Source of the DNA: Candidatus Aerophobota bacterium
GTDB lineage: Bacteria > Aerophobota > Aerophobia > Aerophobales > AE-B3A
Assembly: GCA_030672445.1 (NCBI GenBank)
Contig: DAOVGK010000093.1
Coordinates: forward strand, 1-9,855
DNA length: 9,855 nucleotides
Direction of reading: 5' to 3'
In this document: piece by piece, positions 1 through 6,354 of the stretch
Position numbering within the stretch: the first letter of the stretch is position 1
Layout of the letters: each line of letters opens with the position of its first letter
Position numbers and translations under genes: made by a program
The notes under the pieces: generated by a model
What the model was told of the DNA's origin: nothing
The model's input: only the letters and a program-made list of their open reading frames with translations
Database searches by the model: none

Positions 1-1037
1 GCCCCCAATAGAAATTGTTCCATCCTCAGGCGGGTTTTCATAAGGAGGTTGGAGAGTCGGGGCAATCTATAGGGAGGAATCTCTATAGCTATTTCCGGTG
101 TTTCACCCTTTAGGATTTTGTTCAAGAGACTCCCCATACTAATGAAGATACCCATCAGGATCAGGTAGATCAAGCCTACCCAGGGTAAGCCAAAGGGTCC
201 GATAATATTCAAGACTACCGCTGTTTGAGCCATGCAGGGAATAGATATCCCCAGCAAGGTGAGCATCATAAACCTTTGTTTATCGGTCGTCAGGATCCTG
301 GTGGCCATGACTCCGGGAACGTTACAACCAAAGGAAAGAATGACCGGAACTATGGAGTAACCATGAAGACCGATGCGGTGAAAAACAGTATCCACCAAAA
401 CAGCCAGTCTGGGAAGATAGCCTATATCCTCCAGAAGAGTGAGGATAATATAGAAGACCAGAACTGCTGGCAGCACGATCCCTATGGGGACGAAAATTCC
501 AGTGGTCAGGAGGCCAAAGGATTCCAGATAGCCAGTTCCAGGAGCACCAATTAGCATATCGTGAATAAAACCATGAGGAAATATCTTTTCCACTGAGCCA
601 CGAATGAAGTTATCATAAGGGCCCTCGAAAAGAGGAACCATTAGCCCATCGGTTATAAATCCAGCTACGGTAATAAAGAGCTTAAATATTACCCAGAGAA
701 TCCCTGCCGCTATAGGTAGCCCAGTAACAGGCTTTACCGTAGCATCCCCTAATCTTTCCAAGAGGGTAGGATGTCGATGACGGACCTTTTGTACTCGGCT
801 AGTGATAGCGCCGGCCTGCCCAAATCTTGCCTTCAACATAATCAGCTCTATTGACTCACCGTGGTCTTTTTCCACTTCTTGAACTGCCTCTTTTAAAATC
901 TTTTGAGGTATTTTCTTTTTAAACTCCTCACTTCCCTCTAGGGCCAGGATTATCTGCCACCGGGGTAGGGAAATTTTTTCCTGAATGTATTTGATAGCTC
1001 GTTCTATTTTGGGTTCAAACTCTATTTTTGATCTCAT
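1..1037 (-). CDS. feoB: FeoB membrane (channel) subunit of a split ferrous iron transporter, 3' end outside window
   Basis: This is the membrane part of the ferrous iron transporter FeoB, which moves Fe2+ across the cytoplasmic membrane. It is a separate gene here: ATG at 1037 opens a frame that stays open to the left edge (345 codons seen). The first ~100 residues are the cytosolic helical linker normally found between the G domain and the channel. Hydrophobic segments follow, with the Gate-domain motifs LEDIGYLPRLAVLVD and FGCNVPGVMATR; the Cys of GCNVPG is conserved in FeoB. A second conserved region reads SIPCMAQ, unlike the more usual SC(S/G)AR. The IPPYRLP motif appears near the end of the visible part. 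Its start lies 23 bases inside the GTPase gene, in the +1 frame relative to it, with only a weak AAGAG upstream, so translational coupling is likely. Family assignment is firm; the split is seen directly. Confidence 0.9.
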   Translation of the reverse strand, partial: MRSKIEFEPKIERAIKYIQEKISLPRWQIILALEGSEEFKKKIPQKILKEAVQEVEKDHGESIELIMLKARFGQAGAITSRVQKVRHRHPTLLERLGDATVKPVTGLPIAAGILWVIFKLFITVAGFITDGLMVPLFEGPYDNFIRGSVEKIFPHGFIHDMLIGAPGTGYLESFGLLTTGIFVPIGIVLPAVLVFYIILTLLEDIGYLPRLAVLVDTVFHRIGLHGYSIVPVILSFGCNVPGVMATRILTTDKQRFMMLTLLGISIPCMAQTAVVLNIIGPFGLPWVGLIYLILMGIFISMGSLLNKILKGETPEIAIEIPPYRLPRLSNLLMKTRLRMEQFLLG

Positions 1038-1524
1038 TTTCTCTTAATATTTTTACAGTTAGTTCTCGCAGCTCTTTAATCCCTTCTCCACTTACAGCTA
1101 CACTGGGAATCACCGGGACTCCTAAAGCTTGCTCGAGGTTGGGGATGTCTATCTCTATTCCCCTGTGCCGGGCTACATCAATCATATTCAGATCAAGAAT
1201 CATAGGCAAAGTTAACTCCCTTAATTGGAGGGTTAGATAAAGATTTCTCTCTAAATTGGTGGCATCCATGACATTGATCACTAAATCTGTAGGGTCTCTC
1301 ATTAAGAGATTAGCTGCTACCTCTTCGGCCTTGTCCGAAGGAATAAGAGAATAAACTCCCGGAGCATCAATTATCCTCACCTTTTTATTATCAATTATCA
1401 TGCTTCCTTCTAGGAACTCTACCGTTGTTCCCGGATAATTGGAGATAATGACCTTTATTCCAGTAAGGCGGTTGAAGACCACACTTTTTCCTACATTAGG
1501 ATTTCCCATAAGCAGTATTCTCAT
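1015..1524 (-). CDS. feoB: FeoB N-terminal GTPase domain as a stand-alone protein
   Basis: This 169-residue protein is the G domain of FeoB, which binds GTP and is thought to gate the iron channel. All G motifs are visible: G1 GNPNVGKS at residues 7-14, G2 threonines at 33-34 (PGTTVE), G3 DAPG at 53-56, G4 NMID at 113-116 (the FeoB-type form of NKxD) and G5 SVAVSGEG at 141-148. It stops directly after the G domain instead of running into the membrane part, so FeoB is made as two polypeptides. The start codon overlaps the feoA stop by one base (TGATG), with a good GAGGAGGGTGA site just upstream. The 3' end overlaps the membrane gene by 23 bases. A sequencing frameshift could also give this picture, but the properly placed ATG of the second gene argues for a real split. 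Confidence 0.92.
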   Translation of the reverse strand: MRILLMGNPNVGKSVVFNRLTGIKVIISNYPGTTVEFLEGSMIIDNKKVRIIDAPGVYSLIPSDKAEEVAANLLMRDPTDLVINVMDATNLERNLYLTLQLRELTLPMILDLNMIDVARHRGIEIDIPNLEQALGVPVIPSVAVSGEGIKELRELTVKILRENEIKNRV

Positions 1525-1754
1525 CAGGTCACCCTCCTCACCACAACTCTACCTGCCATTCTCCGGCCAATAGCTATGCGAGCTCCCTCCACCTCAATCA
1601 TAATTGGACCTCCCATGGGCTGAGTGGTTATCTTCTGAACAATCTTACCTGGCATAATGCCCAGAGACGACAGATGTCGCTGCAATCCAAACCCCCCTCG
1701 CAGGCTCATTATCTGTGCTCTTACTCCCACTGGCAGATCCAACAAAGTTCCCAT
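1524..1754 (-). CDS. feoA: FeoA, small SH3-like protein of ferrous iron uptake
   Basis: This 76-residue protein has the FeoA pattern: an N-terminal start of the type LLDLPVGVRAQI, then RHLSSLGIMPG, then IMIEVEGARIAIGRRMAGRV. FeoA is a small cytoplasmic SH3-fold protein that works with FeoB in Fe2+ uptake. The length is normal for the family. The start is supported by AAGGAG about ten bases upstream. It is the first gene of the feo operon and shares one base with the FeoB GTPase gene. Two DtxR-like boxes lie 20-57 bases upstream of the start, so iron-dependent repression is expected. Confidence 0.92.
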   Translation of the reverse strand: MGTLLDLPVGVRAQIMSLRGGFGLQRHLSSLGIMPGKIVQKITTQPMGGPIMIEVEGARIAIGRRMAGRVVVRRVT

Positions 1755-1773
1755 TTCTGGCCTCTCCTTAAAC

Positions 1774-1811
1774 TTGAATTAGGCTATCCTATTTTTATTA
1801 GATTAACCTAA
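1774..1811 (-). promoter_or_regulatory. Two abutting DtxR/IdeR-like operator boxes upstream of feoA
   Basis: On the minus strand the two 19-mers TTAGGTTAATCTAATAAAA (1811-1793) and ATAGGATAGCCTAATTCAA (1792-1774) each match the remembered DtxR consensus TTAGGTTAGCCTAACCTAA at 14 of 19 positions. Each contains a clear dyad: TTAGGTTAATCTAA has a single mismatch, and TAGGATAGCCTA is symmetric apart from the centre. They touch each other exactly, 20 bases before the feoA start. DtxR-family repressors bind such sites with Fe2+ or Mn2+. A further perfect dyad CCTAACTTAGG (1807-1817) overlaps the upstream box. I could not pick a clear -35/-10 pair; the boxes probably overlap it. Confidence 0.7.
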
Positions 1812-1868
1812 CTTAGGATACATAAAAAAACAAAATAAAAAATGGGGACGTGATTATTTTTTAAGGGG

Positions 1869-2927
1869 CTAGGTGTCCGAAGTCTTTGGCTTAGCATCTC
1901 TATTTATCAACTCCCTAGCCTCATCGGACATCCAAGAAAACTTGTGCCACCACGGCTTACTTACTATGCGGGCCAGGTTTTTGATCTGTTGAATTCTGGG
2001 TAAAGCAATCTTTCGGAAAGAAGTTTCCAGACTGTCCCAATCTTTGGTGGCCTTGGCTGTGAAGGACTCTTTGAAATAGGCCCGGCCACACATAGGTCCA
2101 GCAAAGAGGTCGGCCACAATTCCGAACTGGGCTGCATACTGCTCAAAGTCAACTGCTGCACTTAAGAGAAGCATTGGTCTATCAACAGCCTGGGCCATCG
2201 CCTCAGCCGTTGCTCTGATTGTCTTGGGGCTACTGATTTTGGTGATTTTGCCATTTCCTTCGGCCCAGAGAACGGGAACTTGGGTTTTGTAGAAATGACC
2301 ATAGGGACCAAAGTCTTCTGCAATTTTTACCAGTCCTTCAGGGAGTCTTTTCACCATCTCTACCTTGGACTCACCCGGTCTTTGAAACATTAAGACTTCG
2401 TTATATAGAGGCTTACCGAGTTTATGATCTCTCTGAAATATATCCATTAACAAATCAAGATTCTTTTCCCAACTTTCTTTGTGATCAGGATCAAGTTTTA
2501 TCAAAGTCTTAAAGGCGTCAGCCTTGTCCACGCAGTCCTCTGGATCAATGGAAAGTCGGGCAAGTTGCCCTTTCCCGCCGTCGATCGAAATGGGATTGGT
2601 ATCTTCCAGTCTTGCGACGAGTAGGACTTTTTTGCCGAGAATATCTCGAAAACCGGGGCTTTCAAAAGCAAGTCGATTAAAAAGAGCCGCCGTCGAAATA
2701 CCTCCCAGGGCCCGAGCAAATCTTCGACATACTTCTCTTACATCGTCATCGGTAGCCGGCCTTTTCTGACCAATATGTTTCAGATAGGCGGTCGTTAGCT
2801 TAAGATAGGAATTATGTTGATCAGAAGCAAAGACATCCATAGTTCCATCTGGAGCATATTTTGCTGCTACCTTGAAGATATTCTCCCCTACCTCAACATC
2901 ATCTGAATATTTTGCCCATGTAGACAT
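1869..2927 (-). CDS. LacD-like class I aldolase (tagatose-bisphosphate aldolase superfamily)
   Basis: This 352-residue protein resembles the LacD/DeoC class I aldolases, which cleave phosphorylated ketoses through a lysine Schiff base. Visible landmarks are ASDQHNSYLK (34-43; LacD has a similar DQRGALK), DAFKTLIKLDPD (137-148), NEVL (176-179), YKTQVPVLWAEG (213-224; K214 is the likely Schiff-base lysine), PMLLLSAAVD (251-260) and GPMCGRAYF (277-285). I chose the ATG at 2927 because AAGGAGG lies six to twelve bases before it. A longer frame from 3002 would read through the promoter. The protein is somewhat longer than typical LacD. The substrate cannot be told from sequence: tagatose-1,6-bisphosphate, a sulfosugar phosphate or another ketose phosphate are all possible. 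The gene stands alone between the feo operon and the iscU-like pair. Confidence 0.72.
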   Translation of the reverse strand: MSTWAKYSDDVEVGENIFKVAAKYAPDGTMDVFASDQHNSYLKLTTAYLKHIGQKRPATDDDVREVCRRFARALGGISTAALFNRLAFESPGFRDILGKKVLLVARLEDTNPISIDGGKGQLARLSIDPEDCVDKADAFKTLIKLDPDHKESWEKNLDLLMDIFQRDHKLGKPLYNEVLMFQRPGESKVEMVKRLPEGLVKIAEDFGPYGHFYKTQVPVLWAEGNGKITKISSPKTIRATAEAMAQAVDRPMLLLSAAVDFEQYAAQFGIVADLFAGPMCGRAYFKESFTAKATKDWDSLETSFRKIALPRIQQIKNLARIVSKPWWHKFSWMSDEARELINRDAKPKTSDT

Positions 2928-2968
2928 CTTTTCCTCCTTCGTAATAAAGACTAGGTATATGGGTTTAT

Positions 2969-2996
2969 ATTTTATTTTAATGGCAAAAATTGTCAA
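2969..2996 (-). promoter_or_regulatory. Sigma-70 promoter of the LacD-like aldolase gene
   Basis: The minus strand reads TTGACA (2996-2991), a 16-base spacer, then TAAAAT (2974-2969). The aldolase start codon lies about 40 bases downstream, with a strong ribosome binding site. This makes the aldolase an independent transcription unit. Confidence 0.65.
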
Positions 2997-3138
2997 GCAC
3001 ACGAACTCATCTCGCGTGGAGCGAGACCCAAAGGCCAGTAATTACTGCCGGCCAGGGGAAAAAAGAATAAGGAAGGATTATTTTCTCACCGCACAGAAGA
3101 ACAATCTGGCTATCGAGCTTTAATTCGTTCTTGAACTA

Positions 3139-3336
3139 TTATTTAAGTTTTACCCCGCAGTAAGGGCAGACAGAGGCTTGTCCTGGCAGGACTTCTCCGC
3201 ACTGACTGCAGAACTGCGATTTTTTACCACAAGCCTGGCAAAAAGGAAAGGGTTTGGAGAGACTGGCGTCACAATAGGGACAAAGACAGGGTTTTTCCTT
3301 TACTTCAGCCTTTTTTGATCTGTACGGCTGACTCAT
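3139..3336 (-). CDS. Small double zinc-ribbon protein
   Basis: This 65-residue protein carries nine cysteines in four CxxC pairs: CPYC (19-22), CQAC (33-36), CSQC (43-46) and CPYC (57-60), plus C17. The pairs fit two Cys4 zinc ribbons of the DZR type. Zinc is inferred; iron binding is not excluded. Its start overlaps the 3' end of the iscU-like gene by 32 bases and has its own GAGGAG site seven bases upstream, so the two are co-translated. Its partner is unknown; the tight coupling suggests a role linked to Fe-S cluster or metal handling. It is short, but the cysteine pattern and the ribosome binding site make it a convincing gene. Confidence 0.82.
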   Translation of the reverse strand: MSQPYRSKKAEVKEKPCLCPYCDASLSKPFPFCQACGKKSQFCSQCGEVLPGQASVCPYCGVKLK

Positions 3337-3733
3337 TTCTTTCTCCTCTACTTTTGGACTTACTTAGCCTTTTTCGATAGTTCTCGATGGCCTTGTGGAG
3401 AGCATCTGCCCCCAGATTAGAACAGTGCAGTTTATTCTTGGGAAGACCTCCCAGTTCTTTGGCTACTATCTTGTTGGTGATTTTCATAGCCTCATCCAGG
3501 GTCTTTCCCTTGGCCATTTCACTGACGATACTGGATACCGCGATGGCTGCACCACAACCAAAGGTTTTGAACTTTACATCGCTGATACGCTCATGGTTGA
3601 CTTTGACATAAAAGGTCATCAGATCCCCACATACAGGATTACCCACCGTCCCTTCCCCATCCGCATCGGTGATTTCACCCACATTCCGGGGATTCATGAA
3701 GTGATCCATCACCTTTTGGTTGTATTGGAACAT
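3305..3733 (-). CDS. IscU/NifU N-terminal-type Fe-S cluster scaffold protein
   Basis: This 142-residue protein is an IscU-type scaffold on which Fe-S clusters are built in the cytoplasm. The three cluster ligands are present: C35 in GNPVCGD (with the conserved D37), C60 in FGCGAAIA and C104 in LHCSNLGADALHKAI. The N-terminus has the typical NQKVMDHFMNPRNVG start. The HscA-binding motif LPPVK of classical IscU is here LPKNK (97-101), so the HscA/HscB chaperone route may not be used. The C-terminal tail (about 120-142) is basic and not conserved. The start is supported by GAGGAAGAG just before ATG. No cysteine desulfurase gene is next to it; downstream and overlapping is a zinc-ribbon gene. Confidence 0.92.
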   Translation of the reverse strand: MFQYNQKVMDHFMNPRNVGEITDADGEGTVGNPVCGDLMTFYVKVNHERISDVKFKTFGCGAAIAVSSIVSEMAKGKTLDEAMKITNKIVAKELGGLPKNKLHCSNLGADALHKAIENYRKRLSKSKSRGERNESAVQIKKG

Positions 3734-3888
3734 CTCTTCCTCTTTTACTTTTTATATAAGAAATTAGAATCTATGTCTATTTCTCGTTTTTTCGCCTTTG
3801 AAGTCCACAACCCCCATTATGTTTTGCTGCCTTGGCCTCCTGGGAAATCCTTCTAGACCAAAATTTATGCTTGATGAGCGACTCCTAA

Positions 3889-3917
3889 TAAATACAATAA
3901 CCTCCATATTTTGTCAA
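3889..3917 (-). promoter_or_regulatory. Probable sigma-70 promoter of the iscU-like/zinc-ribbon operon
   Basis: The minus strand shows TTGACA (3917-3912), a 17-base spacer and TATTTA (3894-3889). The -35 is perfect and the -10 is poor. It would leave a leader of about 150 bases before the iscU-like gene, in which I see no known riboswitch. Confidence 0.5.
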
Positions 3918-3935
3918 CAAGATAAATCCTCTTGG

Positions 3936-5135
3936 TTAGATTGCGCGGAAAGATTTGATACGGCCTAATGTTGACATATAGGCTTCACAAGCTGGAGGCC
4001 CTTCTTTCCCTTCAGCGAGAAAAACCTGCGTCCGACATCGGTTTTGAGGGAAAGGCCGATCACGAAAACTTATCACTTTTAACTTTTCATAATTTTTGAT
4101 TCCCTTAAGTCCCTCTACCATACCCCAGTCACTCCTGGAAATAACTTTCCCATCAAGCTCGAGACCAAAATCATCTCCCCACAGCTCGATCATTCTTCCA
4201 TCGAGCTCACACTTGAGGATTCTTTCTATTATCCTGAGCTCTCGTACTCTTCTTACCGCTGTTTCTTTACCACAGACACACTTCCTTTTTTTATCCCAGA
4301 TTTGGGTGTCGAGGGCCCCCGTCCCTGATAAATAGCTAACAAATCTCGCCCTAGGACTTACTAGCTCATCCCTTTGAAAAAGTTCATCCAGGTATCTCTT
4401 TGCCGCCCCTCTAACATCAATCTTATCCTGGAATTGGAAGTCGGAAGGCCGAAATCTAAATTTTTTGAGGGAAATAAGCTTTTTTTCAGTTTTCAATCTC
4501 TCCAGATTGTTGGCTGCCATCTTGCTTAACCTACCTTTACTAAAGCCCTTTTTTCTTAAGACCTCATTTCTGGAGTCTGCCTCAATAGTAATCTGAGCCA
4601 GGGGTTGACCCCTTCGATCGACCCTCACCTCAGGAAAACAAATCATAACCCCTTTTACCTTAACCTTCTCTTTGGAAAACTGCAGGATCTCAGCTATCTC
4701 ATCAACTGCACTCGACCAAGCTTTTCGTTGAAAAGGAGTCAGAAGTTCTTTAGAATAATTCCAGACCTGTTTTCTCTGTCGAGCTGAATGAATGGGTTTC
4801 GAAGTCCTGACTGAAATATAGATATAACCCTCAGCGCCACTAACTGGACAGGCAATGATTCTATACCTTAATTTAGCCTCAATCAGGTCTACCAGCCTTT
4901 TTTCTAGCTGCTCAACGGAGGCTCCAGAAAGAACCACCAGGACCCCTTCTTCAAGGAACTCTCTAAGAAAACCTGTCTGCTTGTCCGTCAAGCAGTACTT
5001 CTCCGGCATAGCTTTGAGACCTGCCTCAATCTTTTTTAGTTCCTCGGTGCTAAGATCGCCGGTGGGCCAACTAAGGGTGAAGTCATTGTCGGCAAAAATT
5101 ATCTTTCTACTGAACATTGTCCGAATTGTCCCCAC
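3936..5135 (-). CDS. Unrecognised 399-residue protein, coupled to the upstream kinase gene
   Basis: I do not recognise this protein. It looks cytoplasmic, with no signal peptide or membrane segments. The N-terminal ~100 residues are mixed alpha/beta; the middle (about 115-250) is rich in lysine and arginine, with runs such as KTEKKLISLKKF. A CVCG pair appears near residue 300, and the C-terminal third has patterns such as IELWGDDFGLELDGKVISR. The annotated start is GTG at 5135, 13 bases after the kinase stop. An ATG at 5117, six codons further in, is an equally plausible start; neither has a clear ribosome binding site, so translation probably depends on the kinase gene. Coding potential is good because the frame stays open for 400 codons at normal composition. 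Role unknown; co-expression with a sugar kinase is the only contextual clue. Confidence 0.8.
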   Translation of the reverse strand: MGTIRTMFSRKIIFADNDFTLSWPTGDLSTEELKKIEAGLKAMPEKYCLTDKQTGFLREFLEEGVLVVLSGASVEQLEKRLVDLIEAKLRYRIIACPVSGAEGYIYISVRTSKPIHSARQRKQVWNYSKELLTPFQRKAWSSAVDEIAEILQFSKEKVKVKGVMICFPEVRVDRRGQPLAQITIEADSRNEVLRKKGFSKGRLSKMAANNLERLKTEKKLISLKKFRFRPSDFQFQDKIDVRGAAKRYLDELFQRDELVSPRARFVSYLSGTGALDTQIWDKKRKCVCGKETAVRRVRELRIIERILKCELDGRMIELWGDDFGLELDGKVISRSDWGMVEGLKGIKNYEKLKVISFRDRPFPQNRCRTQVFLAEGKEGPPACEAYMSTLGRIKSFRAI

Positions 5136-5148
5136 AATAAATGAACTT

Positions 5149-6009
5149 TCATACGAAATTTTCCCTTATTTTTATTTTTGTCGGTATCCCTACTCTCCTC
5201 ACCGCAAGGCCTCCACAGTAGTTAGCAATCTGGGCACATTTTTCCAGAGAATATCCTCTCAAGATGCCATAAGCAAATCCACCCATGAAGAAATCGCCTG
5301 CCCCGGTAGGATCCTTTTCGGGTAATGGTCGAGTAGGAACCTCCAGCTCTTTCCCCTTTTTGATAATCTTGCAGCCCTCTTTTCCCTTCGTTAATAAAAC
5401 GGTGGTCTTTCTCGAGATTTCTTTCACCTTTACAAATTGTGATTCCAGTCTATTTAACCTCAAAAAATCAATCTTGGGCAGCACCTCGTAGAATTCCGTT
5501 TTGGCCAAATCAACATGATAGACTCTGCCGAGTTGATCCACTTTTCTAATGAGTCCCTGCACGTCGCAGAAGATAATCTGGCAAAGCGAGGACAGTTTCT
5601 CGATGGTTTCAGGTAGAACTTCTCTGATCACTCCTGCGATGAGACCGACTTTGGACTTCGGTTGAACATCTTGGGGAAAAATAGGCTCACAAATGCTCCT
5701 GACCTCTTGGATTTTCTCACTACTGTGGTAACGGTTGACAAAGCAGGTGGTTGGTTTTGTGACTAGACTAGGTTTTTGGGGAAGCTCAGAGAAGTACTTA
5801 AAGTCCGGACCAACCTTGGAAACTATGCTATAGTTTACCTGACTGTGACTCTTCTTCTCCTTGTTCCTTACGGCCTCGTTTAAACTCTCTAAAAGTTTGG
5901 ATATATAAGAGGGAGGTCCACCCAATCTGAGAAATTGTCTATCTTTCCGGACGATGATATCGTGAGTGCAATGTCCAGTGATAAGTATATCGAGCATACG
6001 TGTATCCAT
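5149..6009 (-). CDS. PfkB/ribokinase-family carbohydrate kinase, resembling myo-inositol kinases
   Basis: This 286-residue protein is a PfkB-family kinase that uses ATP to phosphorylate a sugar, polyol or nucleoside in the cytoplasm. The C-terminal signature PTGAGD is at 234-239, with D239 as the expected catalytic base. The N-terminal GG pair is at 30-31 (RLGGPPSYIS), and an N-x-x-E motif is at 186-189. Features such as CEPIFPQDV (107-115), VLPET (131-135), the CDVQGLIR stretch (148-155) and KGKEGC (208-213) remind me of plant-type myo-inositol 3-kinases rather than fructokinases or ribokinases. That is recall, not a search result. I chose ATG at 6009 because AAAGGAGCC lies just upstream; a longer frame to 6093 reads through the leader. 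It is the first gene of an operon with the unknown 399-residue protein and is divergent from a GntR-type regulator. Confidence 0.88.
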   Translation of the reverse strand: MDTRMLDILITGHCTHDIIVRKDRQFLRLGGPPSYISKLLESLNEAVRNKEKKSHSQVNYSIVSKVGPDFKYFSELPQKPSLVTKPTTCFVNRYHSSEKIQEVRSICEPIFPQDVQPKSKVGLIAGVIREVLPETIEKLSSLCQIIFCDVQGLIRKVDQLGRVYHVDLAKTEFYEVLPKIDFLRLNRLESQFVKVKEISRKTTVLLTKGKEGCKIIKKGKELEVPTRPLPEKDPTGAGDFFMGGFAYGILRGYSLEKCAQIANYCGGLAVRRVGIPTKIKIRENFV

Positions 6010-6064
6010 TTCGGCTCCTTTCTTAACTATTTTTGCCTCCGTTTGCCTTAAATTAAAAGACTTT

Positions 6065-6092
6065 AAAAATGGGCAAGCTGATTCTTTGCCCA
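6065..6092 (-). terminator. Terminator-like hairpin in the kinase leader (possible attenuator)
   Basis: In the minus-strand transcript TGGGCAA and TTGCCCA form a perfect 7-bp stem with a 9-base loop (6092-6070), followed at once by UUUUU (6069-6065). It lies about 25 bases after the predicted transcription start and about 55 bases before the kinase start codon, the position of an attenuator. Flanking GCCTCCG (6114-6108) and CGGAGGC (6041-6035) are fully complementary and could close a larger structure around it. Confidence 0.5.
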
Positions 6093-6123
6093 CTGATAGA
6101 GCGATAGCGGAGGCTCTAGACTT

Positions 6124-6152
6124 ATCTTATCATTACCTAGCGGTCTTGTCAA
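6124..6152 (-). promoter_or_regulatory. Sigma-70 promoter of the kinase operon
   Basis: The minus strand reads TTGACA (6152-6147), a 17-base spacer and TAAGAT (6129-6124), with TGA directly before the -10 box as an extended -10. The predicted start is near 6117, giving a leader of about 108 bases. Confidence 0.75.
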
Positions 6153-6171
6153 AGGTTGCCTCCCATCTGCT

Positions 6172-6221
6172 TGAAAGCCCTTAACTCAAGCTCTACTCTC
6201 AAACTCAAGCCTGGCTTTCAA
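6172..6221. repeat. Inverted repeat enclosing a direct repeat between divergent promoters
   Basis: TTGAAAGCC (6172-6180) and GGCTTTCAA (6213-6221) are a perfect 9-bp inverted repeat. Between them AACTCAAGC occurs twice (6183-6191 and 6202-6210), 19 bases apart start to start. The block sits between the two -35 boxes of the kinase and gntR promoters, where a shared operator would be expected. Regulation by the adjacent GntR protein is inference. Confidence 0.5.
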
Positions 6222-6245
6222 TTTTTCGACTGCCGGTTATAGGTC

Positions 6246-6273
6246 TTGACAAAATTTTATTTTCGTATATAAT
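6246..6273 (+). promoter_or_regulatory. Consensus sigma-70 promoter of the GntR-type regulator gene
   Basis: TTGACA (6246-6251), 16-base spacer, TATAAT (6268-6273). Both boxes match the consensus exactly. The gntR start codon lies about 75 bases after the predicted transcription start. Confidence 0.8.
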
Positions 6274-6354
6274 AAACAATAGACAATTTGATCTTTCTTG
6301 TAGTAACCTAAGTTCAATCTTCCTTGGCAAAACTGGGCTAATGAGGCAAACAAT

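Noticed and set aside
225..554. 109-codon open frame on the plus strand
   Set aside because: It lies opposite the FeoB channel gene, whose motifs are clear, and its product is low-complexity and polar with no family pattern.
1015..1037. Programmed frameshift joining the two FeoB parts
   Set aside because: Reaching the channel frame needs a +1 shift and I see no classical slippery site; the properly placed ATG makes re-initiation simpler.
2928..3002. N-terminal extension of the aldolase by 25 residues
   Set aside because: It overlaps the TTGACA/TAAAAT promoter, and AAGGAGG supports the ATG at 2927.
3764..3817. 17-residue frame (MGVVDFKGEK...) in the iscU-like leader
   Set aside because: Too short, without family pattern; the upstream AGGAGG is more than 20 bases from the ATG.
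6010..6093. N-terminal extension of the kinase by 28 residues
   Set aside because: The extension reads through the leader hairpin and has no ribosome binding site; AAAGGAGCC supports the ATG at 6009.
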